Assembly (NCBI GenBank): GCA_023614405.1
Contig: CM042689.1
Location: 310,535,132-310,599,131, forward strand
Source: Avena insularis
Lineage: Eukaryota > Streptophyta > Magnoliopsida > Poales > Poaceae
DNA: 64,000 nt
Reading direction: 5' to 3'
The notes under the pieces are model-generated. The model ran no database searches, had not been told where the DNA came from, and was given only the letters and a program-made list of their open reading frames with translations. Position 1 is the stretch's first letter. Each line of letters begins with the position of its first letter. Both the position numbers and the translations under genes were made by a program. This document shows, piece by piece, positions 31,346 through 43,138 of the stretch.

Positions 31346-34300
31346 TGTAGAGGTCCCAACCTTTAATAAGGTAGAGGTCCCTGTGTTTACAATGCTAGTC
31401 CCTGGATCAATAGCTAGCATCCATAGTTAAGATGTAATATCAAGAAACAAAGGTAATAATACAACTTTATAACCAGGAATAAAATAATTCATTACATCTT
31501 ACATAGCTCATTTGGCTATTACATTACATTGCAGCAGAATATCTATAAGCATGGGGTCCTTCATCTTCAATGTGCCACAGGCAGCCATGTTGGTTGTAGA
31601 CTTGTAATCCTAATCAACACACTTACATCAAACAAACCTGCAACATAATAAGTTGCAGCCACAAGGGTCAATACATTTGAATTGTATTGGCAAGTTTCAC
31701 TACTATGTAGGAATAAGTGGATCCTAACATTACATGCATATTTGGCTAAGTAGGGTTTTTAGGCTCATTTACAGAAAGCAATAGTTTTATCCTATCTTTT
31801 CAAAATAGTTTTGATCTTTTGAAAAAATCTTTCTGAACTCCTTGGAAACCTCCAAGTGCTTCAAGTCTCTTGTTGTCACTTTCAAGTTTTACTTTTAGAA
31901 ATTGGAATGTCGAGATCTCCCATAGCTTCAGGCCTTAGTTGCTCAGTATTGTCCATAACCGGGGACACGGCTAAGTACTTAGAATTTTGATCTTCTGCAG
32001 AAGTTGTACACTTTACCCACATGCCACATTCTCATCTTGATGCCACCAGTGGCCGCTGGATAAGTACTCACCAAGATGGAGTACTGGCAGATTGAGAATG
32101 TGACGAAGTCTTTCCATAGGGTCCTCCCAATACACAATGCTAGCTTGTCTTCAGGCACAAATGTAGGGTTCCTAGTTCCCTCATTCCAGTTAACCTGAAG
32201 AGGCCAATGCATGGGTCTTCCTCTATGTAGTTGACTAAGCCAGTGCCCATTTAGCATGTGGCTGTACACGGAAGCCACTGTACGAGAAACATGTTCAATC
32301 TCTAAGTCCCTGGGTGGTTTTCTTTTAGTGCACATACAAAAAGAGATTGCCATATAAACATGGTTCCTTTTGTTGCCACCTTGTCCAAAACTTGAGTATC
32401 CTTGTCCACCCAGGTGGTTCATTGAGTACTTGTTTTATTATATAAAACATAAGTCTTTTCCCAACTTCATATAATCTCAACATGTATCTCATCTCAATGT
32501 ATATATAGCAGGGCTAAGCATATTACAACTACATTGTTTTCACTAAGGAATGTATAAGGGTATCCTAATAGGATTTAGCATAGCAAAATATAGTAGTCCT
32601 TATCATGCATGTTTCAAAAATCCACTAAGTGTAATGAAAAATAGCAGGACTTGGATGATAGTGTCACTTGCCTTTTTGGTAGGGAATGTTGGTTCACTTC
32701 TTGATATTGCTAATATCACACCCTTCTAACTTCACTACAAATCAATCAAGCAAACATAGATTCAACTAGCATTCCAACCAATATTCAAACAATTCATCAC
32801 ACATAAACTAATAGAAACAAGGTCATGCATGCAAGCATGCAAAAGATAATTTTATTTGCAAAGGTGGTTTCTACTAGACTCTATACTTTGTAAGGTTCAA
32901 AGTGGTCATTTTCTAAAGTGGCAGAACCATTTGCAAAAGCGTTTTATCTATAAACCATTTTTAAATCAAATCATTATTTCATGTGGTGAAAATGCTTTTG
33001 GTAAGGCAATAATTTTATATTGTTCACCAAATAAGTTGTTAATTCTCAAAACTTGGTGTTTAGGGTCAGTAGGTTTGAATCAAAACATTTTCCAAAGATT
33101 TTGCTCAAAAATCATTTCCATATCAAAATCAATATTTTTATTTGACTAGAAATGAGTTAATTCAAGTATTTATTCTCAAACTTCGCAAAATACATTTTTA
33201 AATCCATAAGTTGGTTCCTAGGGTCAGTAAGTTCACATCAAACCATTTTGCAAAGATTTCATCTCAAAAACATAACTAGAACAATTTTATATTCATAACA
33301 AGCCTACACAAGTTTCTGCAAATTCAACCAATTTATCAGAAGCTTTTTACTAAACAAAGTGCATGGTTGGCTAGGCTTGTTTTTCTGAATCCATTGATAT
33401 AAAGTTTGCAAAATTTGGACGTGTAGATTGAAAGTTATGAATTTTATAAAATCAAACATCTAATAGAACATTTCTGTTTTTAAATCCACACCTAGGCCAC
33501 GTGTCTTAACCTTATTGGGCGATACGTCATTGGGATCGACAGATGCGGTGCGTTAGATCTCACTTAAATCGTACGGCGTAGATCATTTCGTACCCCTTCG
33601 TTATAATCTAATCTTAACCAGACGATTTCGATCTAACGGCTACAGCGAGGCTACCAGAATCAAGCGGTCGCTGTGGTTGTGGTGGTTAGCGGCAGCCGTT
33701 GCCGGGTTTGATGGTTTACCGACATTACATTGGAAGCTAGGGAGAGGGTAAATTGGCTTACATCGTTCGCGTGGTCGAGGTGAAGCTCGAGGTGGCGTTG
33801 GCTTGGCGAGGGGCGCACAGGGACGGGAGTAATCGCTCGTCGGAGTTGGTGACGACGTCAGGCGGCTCTATTTGCTGTCGGAGGTGAGGCTGCGGTTCAC
33901 TCTGAGGCAAAACAAGGACACAATTAGACGCGGGCGAGTGTGGCGTTCATGTGAGCATGATTGAGAGGGCTCGGGGTGGTCTGGCTTACCAGGGGGAGGT
34001 CGCCGGAGTTGCTTGCAGGCGGTGGCGCTCAGGTTGTTGTTGTTGTCGACGCTATGGATCAAGCGCGGGCGAATGAGTGGCACGGGAAGATGCGCCAGGA
34101 GGTGGGAAGCAAGCTCGCGTGCATAGAGAGGATAGGGGCGGCGAGGTGTGGCCGGAATCGGTGGAAAACCTCGTCGGAGCAGTGGGGGCACGGGCTCGAA
34201 TTGGGGCAGCCTAGAGGCAGAGGGGGAGAGGTAAGTGGGGGAAAATGTCGAGTAGACACGGGCGGTTAAATGGGCGTAGTCACTGGAGGAATTAGGGCCG

Positions 34301-35296
34301 CTATCAACGCGTAATCAACGTCGGAGTTATTCAGCTGCAACGGCAGGGCGACGGGGTCGTGGTGGAGACGATGAACAGGAGGGTGGGGCCTTGCTGTCAG
34401 CGAGGGAGAGAGATAGGGAGAGGGGTCCACTCGTCTGTGACTACGCAGGTGGGGTTGATTCGCGTGGGGGTTTTGTTTAAGGTTGGGCTGGAGCTGGGCT
34501 TGCTGGGCCAGATGAGTTGGGCTGAGCTCGATTCATTCATTTTTTATACAGTAAACTTTTCTTTTTCTATTTGATTTTCCTGTTTTGATTTTCAAACAAT
34601 CAATTCAAACATCAAAACAAATCAAACCACCACCAAACTTTGAACAATTTTTAGTTCTGTTTAACAACACAAACCAAGGTCCTAAATAAAATAATACTTT
34701 TATTCTTTTAGGTTCTATTTAATAATTAAATAAAATAGTCCTTAGTTATTAATTCAATAGGATTTGTTTTATTTAAAATCTCCATTTGAAATCTACAAAA
34801 TAACAAAATCATTTCAGTAGGTTTTATTTGATAATATAAAACACTTGAAAAACTTATTTAAAATAAAATAACAAGTTTTAGTGTTTATTTTAAATGGAAA
34901 AAGCCTTTACTTTAATAAAATTGGATATTAATAAATCCTCATTATTTTATTTAAGTAGACCTTTATTCTTTTTATCAAATAGAAATATTTTATTTCAATA
35001 GCTTGGCCAAGTTTTAATTCGGCTTTATAAAATAGTCCTTATTTATATTTCTACCTTTTCATTTGAAAACCAAATCTTTTTATTAAAAGATCCAAAAGTA
35101 GTAATTCTACTTATTTAAATTTTTCTTTATTAGTTGTTTATTCTTTTCAAATCCCTTTAGGATTTGTTTGATCAAATAGGTTTGAAGGTTTCCAATTGGA
35201 ATCAAAAAGTATCTTCTCACCCTGAAAATCAACAAAGTTTTATTTTATTCATTTATTTTTCACATAACAAGATTTGGAAAATCTTGGGATGTGACA
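31346..35296 (-). repeat. RT5 5' LTR (right), 3951 bp
   Basis: Nearly identical to the left LTR over most of its length but differing in patches within 33650-34480, the promoter and exon-like block. Site II motifs at 34484, 34495, 34504 and 34518; module at 31950-32014; candidate intron 32671-31638. Confidence 0.93.
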
Positions 35297-35311
35297 GGCT
35301 ACCACCCTTAA
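35297..35311 (-). other. 15-bp polypurine-flank scar outside the RT5 right LTR
   Basis: GGCTACCACCCTTAA here is identical to the bases just inside the left LTR (24810-24824). At a normal insertion this place would hold the target-site copy AACCA. RT4 coding sequence resumes directly after it. Confidence 0.85.
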
Positions 35312-35796
35312 GAGAAGTCACCTATGAAGTTGGTGATAGAGCTTATCTTAGAGTGTCACCACTTCGTGGAGTGAAGAGGTTTGGAGTCAAAGGGAAGTTG
35401 GCCCCAAGATAAGTTGGACCATTCAAGATTCTGAGTCGTAAAGGAGAAGTTGCTTATGAAATTGAATTGCCAGAGTCTTTATCAGCTATTCATAATGTGT
35501 TTCATGTGAGTCAGCTTAAGAAATGTCATCCAGAAATGGAAGAAACTTCTTTGAAGGATACTATACCTTTGGAAGAGGTTCAATTGGAAAGTGATCTCAC
35601 TTATGAAGAGAAACCTATCAAGATTCTTGAGACTCCAGAAAGAGTTACTCGGACTAAGACTATCAAGTTCTGCAAGGTTCAATGGAACCACCATTCTGAA
35701 GAAGAAGCAACATGGGAAAGAGAAGATGATCTTCGGAAAGACCACCCTCACCTATTTGCTAGCCAATCCGAATCTCGAGGGAGAGATTCACCTTAA
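35312..35796 (+). pseudogene. RT4 integrase C-terminus with chromodomain-like tail
   Basis: Continues RT4 pol after RT5: EVTYEVGDRAYLRVSPLRGV, KGKLAPR, a TAA at 35410-35412 where RT1 has a Tyr codon, VGPFKILSRKGEVAYEIELP, NVFHVSQLKKCHP, then a tail with KFCKVQWNHHSEEEATWERE and a stop at 35794-35796. The W...EEATWE pattern is typical of the chromodomains at the end of chromovirus integrases, which steer insertion to marked heterochromatin; the assignment here is by resemblance only. Compared with RT1 about 650 bp of integrase core is absent between 20858 and 35312. Confidence 0.85.
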
Positions 35797-35808
35797 GCGG
35801 GTTAGATT

Positions 35809-38798
35809 TGTAACATCCCAAAAATCATGTTTCAAACTCATGCATATCATCCATGCATCCATGATCATTTAGGGTTTTATTTCAAAATCATTTCAAAAAC
35901 AGGAGCATATATTGCTCATTATTTTATGTATGAATCCTTTAGCCTTTGGGCTACTTGCTAATCAGTAAGGTGCAATTATTCATTTAGTAGTGTTTTGAAT
36001 TCAAACTTAAGTGACTTCAAAAGCTTGAAGAAAGTTTCCACACAAGGTATGAAATAAAACCAAGTTTATGCCAATTAGTATAACACATAATGGCTTGGTT
36101 TTATTCTAATTTTCAAATGACCCAAGTTGGATTATGTAAACAGATAGGTTTTGACACTTATTTGAGTGCAAGATTCACTGTACAAAAGTCTAGAAAAGGT
36201 TTGAAATCAAACATATTTGAATTTGGGTTTGAAATCAGTTTTAAAAATTCAAACAGAAAAAGAAAAAGGAATAGGAAGAAAAAATAAGCCAAACAGCTAA
36301 CAGGCCCAACCAGCCCAACTAGCCCAAAGAACTCAAGGCAAGCTTCTTTTACTCACACCACGCTTAGGTGACAGCCTGGACCCACTCACTCTCTGTTTCT
36401 CTTGCTGACAACCGCGACCCACACATCGTCGTCGTCTCCACCCCGGCGACGTGTTCTTCCCCAAATTAAGCCGAGCGTTTCCTGCTTGATTTCGCGTTGT
36501 TAATTCTCGTTGAATGCAGGACTGATTCACGCCCCCATCTCGCCTACTTAAACCCCCTCTGCCCCCTCTCCATTTCCCCCAGACTTCGAGCATAGAGCGC
36601 CCCCAGGCTGCCCGTAATCACCCTTGCACCGCCGCAGACAGAGCTCACTCCGGCGACCAATCCCGGTGAGCCCCGTGCGCCCCTTCTCCTCTAGTCCATG
36701 CAGACAGATTCGCAAATTCCTTGCGCACCTTCTGACACCATTGGTTCATCCTATACCGCCCCAGGTCGTCAACTCAATCAAGCGCAGCAAGCTCCCGACG
36801 ATGTCTCCAACTCCGGCGACTAAATTCGGTGAGCCCCTTGTTCCCCTTCGCCTCTGATTCACACGAACGTGTTCGCCGTAGCCTTGCACATCTCCTGATG
36901 CCTTTTATTCATGCTAGGGTGACCAGGAGCGTCGCCAACGTCGCCGTCCACCTGAGCCCGACGCTGTCAGCAACTCCGACGAGCCTGCGGTACCGTGTCC
37001 GTCGCCCCTTGCCGTGCCGCCATGTTGAGCATCGATTATCGCCGCTACGAACCTGGTAAGCGTCTCCGACGACCCCAGAACCCCCTGTAGCGCCACGCCG
37101 CCGTAGACAGAACTCGCCGCCGCCAGTTGCCACCGCCAGCGCCGCCCATCTGTGGTCGCTTGATCGCGGACCATTAGATCTAGATCCATCGGCTGTGTTA
37201 GATTCACTTAACGAAGGGGTACGCGCTATATCTGGCCGTGCATCTTCACTTAAATCGTGTGGCTCTCGTTGATCGATCCGCCCGAACCGGTATCAGCCAA
37301 TAGAAACACGCCGCGTGTCTGGTAGTTAGATTTAAAATCAGAATTTGAATCTATCTGTTTGATTTTGTTTAAATAAATGTTGTTTGGCAAGTTTTAAACT
37401 TGTTTATGAACCAGTACTGTGCACTTGTCTTGTTGAGTTTAGAAAACCATCACATATCATATTGCATGCATCCATATATTTTTGCTTGTATTTGTTTGGT
37501 ATGTGATTTGTGGCTATGATTTTATGTGGTGCCAATAGTGATTGTGATTGTGAGGAGTGTAGCTACTCTCCAAACTACCAAGGCCAGTGGTGCTTCATGA
37601 TTTTATCCCTATGTTTTATACTATGCATTAGAAATATTTTGCTAGTCTTGCATGATTATATTTTTGCTTGTATGCTATGTTGGGAAATCCTAGTAATTGT
37701 AGAATTGCTAGAAATTCCTAAGTTAAGATGCTTATCTATGCCATGCTTAGCCTAGCTAGTATCAACCAAGGGTGGTGAAATATTCATGCTATGATAAAAT
37801 ATTTCTAAGTCTTTGGACTTGAGTTTTTACTTAATAAAACAACTAAGTGAATGAAACACCTGGGTGGAATGGAAGGAATGGTTTATGTTGAGTGGTTACA
37901 CAAGGCCCATTTCTATGGTTTACCTTGTGTATCTCACTTGTGGAAATCCACCCAGGAACAAAGAGATTTTAGAGGCCAAATGTTAAGAAGCTTCTAGTGC
38001 TGCCACTTGGCAATATGGGCTCTGCCTGGATCATATAGGTTGCAATAACTTAGCCATTTGGACAGTTGGTGGTAGTGGGAATGATAGGTTGGAGCGCGTC
38101 CATTTGGTCTAAGGGAAGGCTTCCGAAAGGTCCTGTCTTGGTGAAAATCAAGGCTTGTGGGGAAAGTGCACAACCTCTGCAGATGGAAGAATCTAAGTAC
38201 TTAGCCATGTCCCTGGAAAAGGACAACTTGAGCATCAAGACATGGAAGCTATCAAGAATCTCCTCATCCCAATTTCTAAGTAAAACTTGTGGTTGAAAAA
38301 GGGTGAAGGACCTCAATGTCTATTGGTGGTTCCTTGGGAAAAGTTTTTGACAAAGAAAAACTTAGTGTTTTCAACTAATAGGCAAAACCTATTTTGAGCA
38401 AAGCAAGCCTAAGCTACACTTAGCCAAATTGCATATAGTATGTAGTCCACCAATATTATACTAAGGTATCACTTGCCAATACTATTCCAATGTATTGACC
38501 ACTGTGGTCAGAATTTGTGATGTTGCAGGTTACTCTGATGAGGATTAGGAGTCATGAGTCTACACTCAACATGTTTGCCTGTGACACATGAAGATGAAGA
38601 CTTTTATCTATTTACTTATTTAAACTCTTGTATTAGGCCTGTGACCATGGAGTTGTAAAGACTATGTTGTCTCTGGAATGACTGTAATAATGACCTTGTT
38701 TCTATGTACTTCATCTTAAACTGTGGATGCTAGCATTGATCCAGGAACTAGCATTGCAATCACAGGGATCCTTTCCTTTATAAAGGAGGGATCTTACA
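35809..38798 (+). repeat. RT4 3' LTR, 2990 bp
   Basis: TGTAACATCCC...GGATCTTACA, followed by the CCATT target copy. It carries a site II cluster (36303-36326), exon-like segments (36918-37055 and 37539-37582), a terminal GYSDED-stop exon (38529-38548) and the module (38163-38225). It lacks an AT-rich piece of about 270 bp that the 5' LTR has, but keeps the AT-rich tract before 37539 that the 5' LTR lost. Confidence 0.93.
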
Positions 38799-38982
38799 CC
38801 ATTGAAGCTACATCAACTCTCGTGATGATCGGTTTTGATGTGGTGGATTTGGTTCGTGTGATCACTAAAACAATGTGAGGGATATTGTTTTGAGTGGGAG
38901 TTCACCTAGATTAATTTAATTATTAATTAGAACTCAATTTGTCATAACTTAGTCTAAACTATTGCAAATATGTTGTAGATCA
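38799..38982 (+). other. RT3 untranslated leader, right part
   Basis: Starts with the second CCATT copy and runs to the gag ATG at 38983. Contains AGTGGGAGTTCACCTAG and no long frame. Confidence 0.75.
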
Positions 38983-39906
38983 ATGGCGGCCCCTACCATC
39001 AATTTTAATGCGTTCCTAGAGAAAGTAAAGTTGAAAAACAATGGAAGCAACTTCGCAGATTGGTTCTGCAATTTGAGGATTGTCCTCAATGCTGGTAATT
39101 TGACCTATGTGCTGGATGCACCGCTGGGTGACCCGCCTGCAGCTGATGCTACCGATGAAGTAAAGAACGTTTACCTCGCTCGAAAGAATCAGTACTCCAT
39201 AGTTCAGTGTGCTATCTTGTATGGTTTAGAATCGGAGCTTCAGAAAAGGTTTGAGAATTCAGACCCACATGATATTGTCCGTGAACTCAAACTGATTTTT
39301 GAGACTCACGCGGCAGTTAAGAGCTATGAGGCTTCTGAAAAGTTCTTTAACTGCAAGATGGAAGAGGGCAGCTCCGTCAGTGAGCATGTGCTTAAGATGT
39401 CTGGGCACGCAAACAAACTTCAAAGCTTGGGTATAGTGATTCCTAATGCTTTGGGGATTTACCGTGTCCTCCAATCACTACCACCAAGTCACAAGAACTT
39501 TGTGATGAACTACAATATGCAAAGCATGAACAAGGCTGCGTAACTCTTCTCCATGTTAAAATCTGTAGAAGTGGAGATCAAGAAAGAGCACCAAGTGTTG
39601 ATGGTCAATAAGACCACCAAATTCAATAAAGGCAAGTCTAAGCAAAAGGGACACTTCAAGAAGGGTGGTAAGAAAGTTACCGCACCGACGAAGAAGACCA
39701 AGGCTGGACCTAAGCCTGATACAGAGTGCTTTTACTGCAAGGGAGAAGGTCACTGGAAGCGGAATTGCCCAAAGTACTTGGCGGATTTGAAGAACGGCAA
39801 CATCAAGAAGAAAGGTATATCCGATATACATGTTATTGATGTGTATCTCACTAGTACTCGTAGTAGTGCTCGGTATTTGATACTGGTTCGTTACTCATAT
39901 TTGTAA
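38983..39906 (+). pseudogene. RT3 copia gag
   Basis: Starts MAAPTINFNAFLEKVKL, as expected for BARE/Angela gag. The capsid-like part runs to a TAA at 39541-39543, then the same frame continues with a Lys-rich stretch and one CCHC knuckle, CFYCKGEGHWKRNC (about 39727-39768). The frame leaves the protease frame near 39870, so a small deletion or shift separates gag from pol. The protein would package element RNA into particles. Confidence 0.9.
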
Positions 39907-40180
39907 CTCAAACAGTCTTGCAGAATAAACGGAAGCTAGCGAAGAACAAGGTGACGATGCGCGTGGGAAATGGATCAAAGGTTGATGTGATCGCGGTCGG
40001 CACGCTACCTCTTCATCTACCATCGGGATTAGTTTTATACTTAAATAATTGTTATTTGGTGCCTGCGTTAAGCATGAACATTATATCGGGATCTTGTTTA
40101 TTGTGAGACGGTTACTTGTTTAAGTCCGAGAATAATGGTTGTTCGATTTATATGAGTAATATGTTTTATGCACATGCACC
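39873..40180 (+). pseudogene. RT3 copia protease, interrupted by RT7
   Basis: The frame beginning VFDTGS has the active-site triad of copia aspartic proteases, followed by KVTMRVGNGSKVDVI and LPSGLVLYLNNCYLVP. A TGA at 40104-40106 follows SGSCLL. The sequence is cut at GCACC (40180) by RT7. The last 225 bp (39956-40180) recur at 43401-43625 on the other side, with the same TGA. Confidence 0.85.
39956..40180 (+). repeat. 225-bp direct repeat flanking RT7, left copy
   Basis: GATGCGCGTGGGAAATGG to ATGCACC, repeated at 43401-43625. The only difference I saw is GGTCGGCACG here against GGTCAGCACG there. Confidence 0.95.
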
Positions 40181-40684
40181 TGTAACATCCCTAAAATCAT
40201 GATTTCAAAGATTGCATATCATTCATACATGCATATAGAATTGAGATCAATTTCAAACTCATTTTCAGAAAAAACAGAAGCACATAGTGCTATCATTTTA
40301 TGAGAGCAAACTTAAATCAAATGGTCATCCCCATTTGAGAGTTTGAATGTTTTAAACCTAGATTGTTTGTATTCCTTGTTGAAAGGATTGTGTGTGGATT
40401 TTGAACCAAGCTTTACAAAATGGAAATGGTTTCAAAAACCATTTTTCAAACATTTGCAAATCAAGTGCAAAGCTCCTGTTATTTTGTTTCTCCAAAAAGT
40501 GACCAAGCCTTTGCAAGGTAACCACATGGTTTTAGGCCTATATTTGAGACTATTGCACATTGCAGAAATCTCAAATTGATTTGAATTCAAATGGGACTTG
40601 AATTCATTTGAAAACCATTCTTGAAAATCAAAACAGAAAAAGAAAAGGGTAAAAGAAAAGAAAAAGGCCAGACGCTCCTAATCT

Positions 40685-40716
40685 AGCCCAGCAGCAGAAC
40701 CGGCCCAGCTAGCCCA
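40685..40716 (+). promoter_or_regulatory. Site II (TGGGCY) cluster in RT7 LTR
   Basis: AGCCCA 40685, GGCCCA 40702 and AGCCCA 40711, about 220 bp upstream of TATTTAAA at 40938-40945. Same position relative to the TATA-like box as in RT1, RT4, RT5 and RT6. Confidence 0.55.
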
Positions 40717-41156
40717 CCCGGCCACTCTCTCGCTCGCTCGCACATGCAGACGCACCCACACTGACACTGACACTCGGACCCCACCCCCTCTCCATAGCAC
40801 TCGCTGACTGGTGGCCCTCTCCACGTCACACCTTCTTCCCCAAAAACACTGCACCACGTCGCCGCTGTTGTTGATGCCGGTAATGGCGCGGCGTAATTAG
40901 CCTTGATGCCGCAAGCGTTTCCTGTCGCGCTTGAGCCTATTTAAACCACACCCCGCCGCGGTCATTTTCCCCCACTCTCTTCGCTCACTCCGCCACCAGG
41001 CTGCGCGCATTTGACCTTGAAGCCCCGCAGTACCGACGACTCCGGCGACTAATTCCGGTGAGCCTCGACCGCCCCCCTATCTTTGGTTCAAACAATCGTG
41101 CCCAGCTTGATCTTGCGCACCTCATGATACCCTTCGTTTGCATTCTCGTGACCCAG

Positions 41157-43138
41157 GCCATCATCCCCGTTCGTGCCTGCAACCGACTACGCCGCCGCTC
41201 GACTCCGGCGATCAATTGAGGTAAAACCCGAGCGCCCCTTGCCCCCTCTTTCATACGAGAATGTTCGCCTTCGTCTTGTGCATCTCCTGACCCCTCTGGT
41301 TCGTGCTAGGGCGACGCCACACCTCGGCAACAACCTCGACTGCAAGCGACAGACGCCGCCCGCAACTCCGATGAGCCCCAGCAACCGTACCCGTGCGCCC
41401 CTTCCCAAGCCATCGCCACCTTGAGCATCAGCAGCCCCCTGCGGTTCTGGTAAGCACACCCTTTCTTCCCCGGGCAACCTAGAACGCCAGCGCCGCCGCT
41501 GACAGACGCGCCGCCGCCAGTCGCCGCCGCTAGCGCCGCTCGTATTTGGTCAAAGCGATTAGGATCGTTAGATGCAGATCCTGCGGCTGAAATTAGAACT
41601 TAAGCGAAGAGGTAAGCGCGCATCTGAGCCACCAGATCTGACTTAGATCCTATGGCCGGCAGAGCTCGATCCGTCCGAACCGGTACGCGCCAGTAGGGTT
41701 AAGACACGTGGCTAGGGTTTGATTCAAAAACAGATTTCAAATCAGATTTAGATCCAAAATTTAAATGGCTATAACTTTTGATTTCCACGTTAGATTTTCA
41801 CAAATTTTATATCGTTGGAATCAGGGAGACAAGCCCTTTCTGTTTATGCAATGTGCTTAGTGAAAAGTTTCTGTTAAAATGACTTTTTATGCAGAAACTT
41901 GTTTAGGACTATTTTGAGTATAGAATTTGTTTAGTAAATTGTTTTAGTGCTAAACAAGTTTAGTTAGCAAGTTCTTGACTTGGTTATGTTTCTGTATCAT
42001 GCACTTGCTTGGTGGAATTTTAAAAAAATCATCACTTAGCATTTTTGCATTGCATGCATATATGTTTATGTTTGTATATGAATTGTGTGTAATTCTTGTT
42101 CTACCATTTTTGTGTAGATTTTGCTAGTGACTGTGATTGTGAAGAGTGCTACTCTCCCCACTACCAAGGCAAGTGGTACTTCATGAATAATTCCATCCCT
42201 AAATTTTGTACTAGCATTAGAAATATTTTGCTAAGTCTTGCATGTTACTTTTGCCAAATGCTATGTTGGGAAATCCTAAGTAGTTGTAGAATTGCTAGGA
42301 AATTTCCTAAGTTAAGTTACTATGCCATGCTTAGCCTAGATAGTAGCAAACAAGGGTTGGTAAAGTATATACATGCTATGATGAAAATATTTCTAAGTCT
42401 TTGGACTTATGTTTTTCTTAATAAAACAACTAAGTCAATGAACCTCCTGGGTGGAATGGGACTTGAATGGTGGTTTTTGGTTGAGTGGTTACACAAGGCC
42501 CATGGACATGGTTTACCTTGTGTATCTCACTTGTGGTATGCCACCCAGGCACAAAGGGATTTCGGAGGCCAAGTGTTGAGAAGCTTATAGTGCAACCACT
42601 TGGCAATATGGGCTCTGCCTTGATCACATAGGTTGCTAGAACTTAGTCATTTGGACAGTTGGTGGTAGTGGGAATGATAGGTTGGAACGCGTCCATTTGG
42701 CTAAGGGAAGGATTCTGAAAGGTCCTGTCTTGGGAAACCAAGTCTGGTGGGGAAAGTGCACAACCTCTGCAGATGGAAAATCTAAGTACTTAGCCAAGTC
42801 CATGGCAATGGACAACTTGAGCATCAAGACATGGAAGCTATCAAGAATCTCATCACTCCAACTTCTAAGTAAAATTTGTGGGTGAACAAGGGTGAAGGAC
42901 CTCAATGTCTATTGATGGTTTCTTGGGAAAAGTTTTTGACAAAGAAAAACTTAGTGATTTCAACTAATAGGAAAAACCTATTTTGAGCAAAGCAAGCCAA
43001 ACTACACTTAGCCAAAATGCATATAGTAATATAGTCCACTTAAAATTTACTAAGGTGTCACTTGCCAATACTATTCCAAAGTATTGACCCACTGTGGTTG
43101 TAACTTGTGATGTTGCAGGTTACTCCGATGATGATTAG
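41157..43138 (+). other. RT7 LTR candidate spliced gene (four exon-like segments)
   Basis: Clearest copy of an LTR-embedded gene-like unit. Segments: 41157-41220 (64 nt, preceded by CCCAG, followed by GTAAAA), 41310-41449 (140 nt, preceded by GCTAG, followed by GTAAGC), 42128-42168 (41 nt, preceded by GCTAG, followed by GCAAGT) and 43119-43138 (preceded by TTGCAG). Phases fit throughout, giving an open frame with ATDYAAARLRR, RNSDEPQQPYPCAPSQ, CDCDCEEC and a final YSDDD-stop at 43136-43138. RT4 has a 64-nt second segment in the same phase. No start codon is found upstream: a TAA lies in the preceding segment in the required frame. It could be a spliced non-coding leader instead. Confidence 0.4.
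42753..42814 (+). other. Conserved LTR module (RT7 copy), 62 bp
   Basis: AAAGTGCACAACCTCTGCAG, then CTAAGTACTTAGCCAAGTCC, ending AATGGACA; inside the candidate intron 42169-43118. Confidence 0.7.

Larger units (their letters stand above)
20859..35296 (-). mobile_element. RT5: non-autonomous gypsy-type element with 3.95-kb LTRs
   Basis: Two LTRs of equal length (20859-24809 and 31346-35296, 3951 bp each) in minus orientation, an initiator-Met primer site beside the right one, and a polypurine tract beside the left one. After removing RT6 the internal region is only about 2.0 kb, with a zinc-knuckle frame but no protease, RT, RNase H or integrase. It must have been mobilised in trans; the shared LTR ends, primer site and module suggest RT1/RT4-like partners. 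There is no matching target-site duplication: AACCA precedes it, but a copy of its own polypurine flank follows it. Confidence 0.9.
12593..38798 (+). mobile_element. RT4: Ty3/gypsy element in the copia leader, TSD CCATT
   Basis: Complete by its ends: 5' LTR 12593-15638, primer site, two pre-gag frames, gag, protease, RT, RNase H and N-terminal integrase to 20858, then RT5, then the integrase C-terminus and chromodomain-like tail (35312-35796), and 3' LTR 35809-38798. About 650 bp of integrase core, judged against RT1, is missing at the RT5 insertion. It is a relative of RT1 with a different LTR subtype. Confidence 0.95.
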
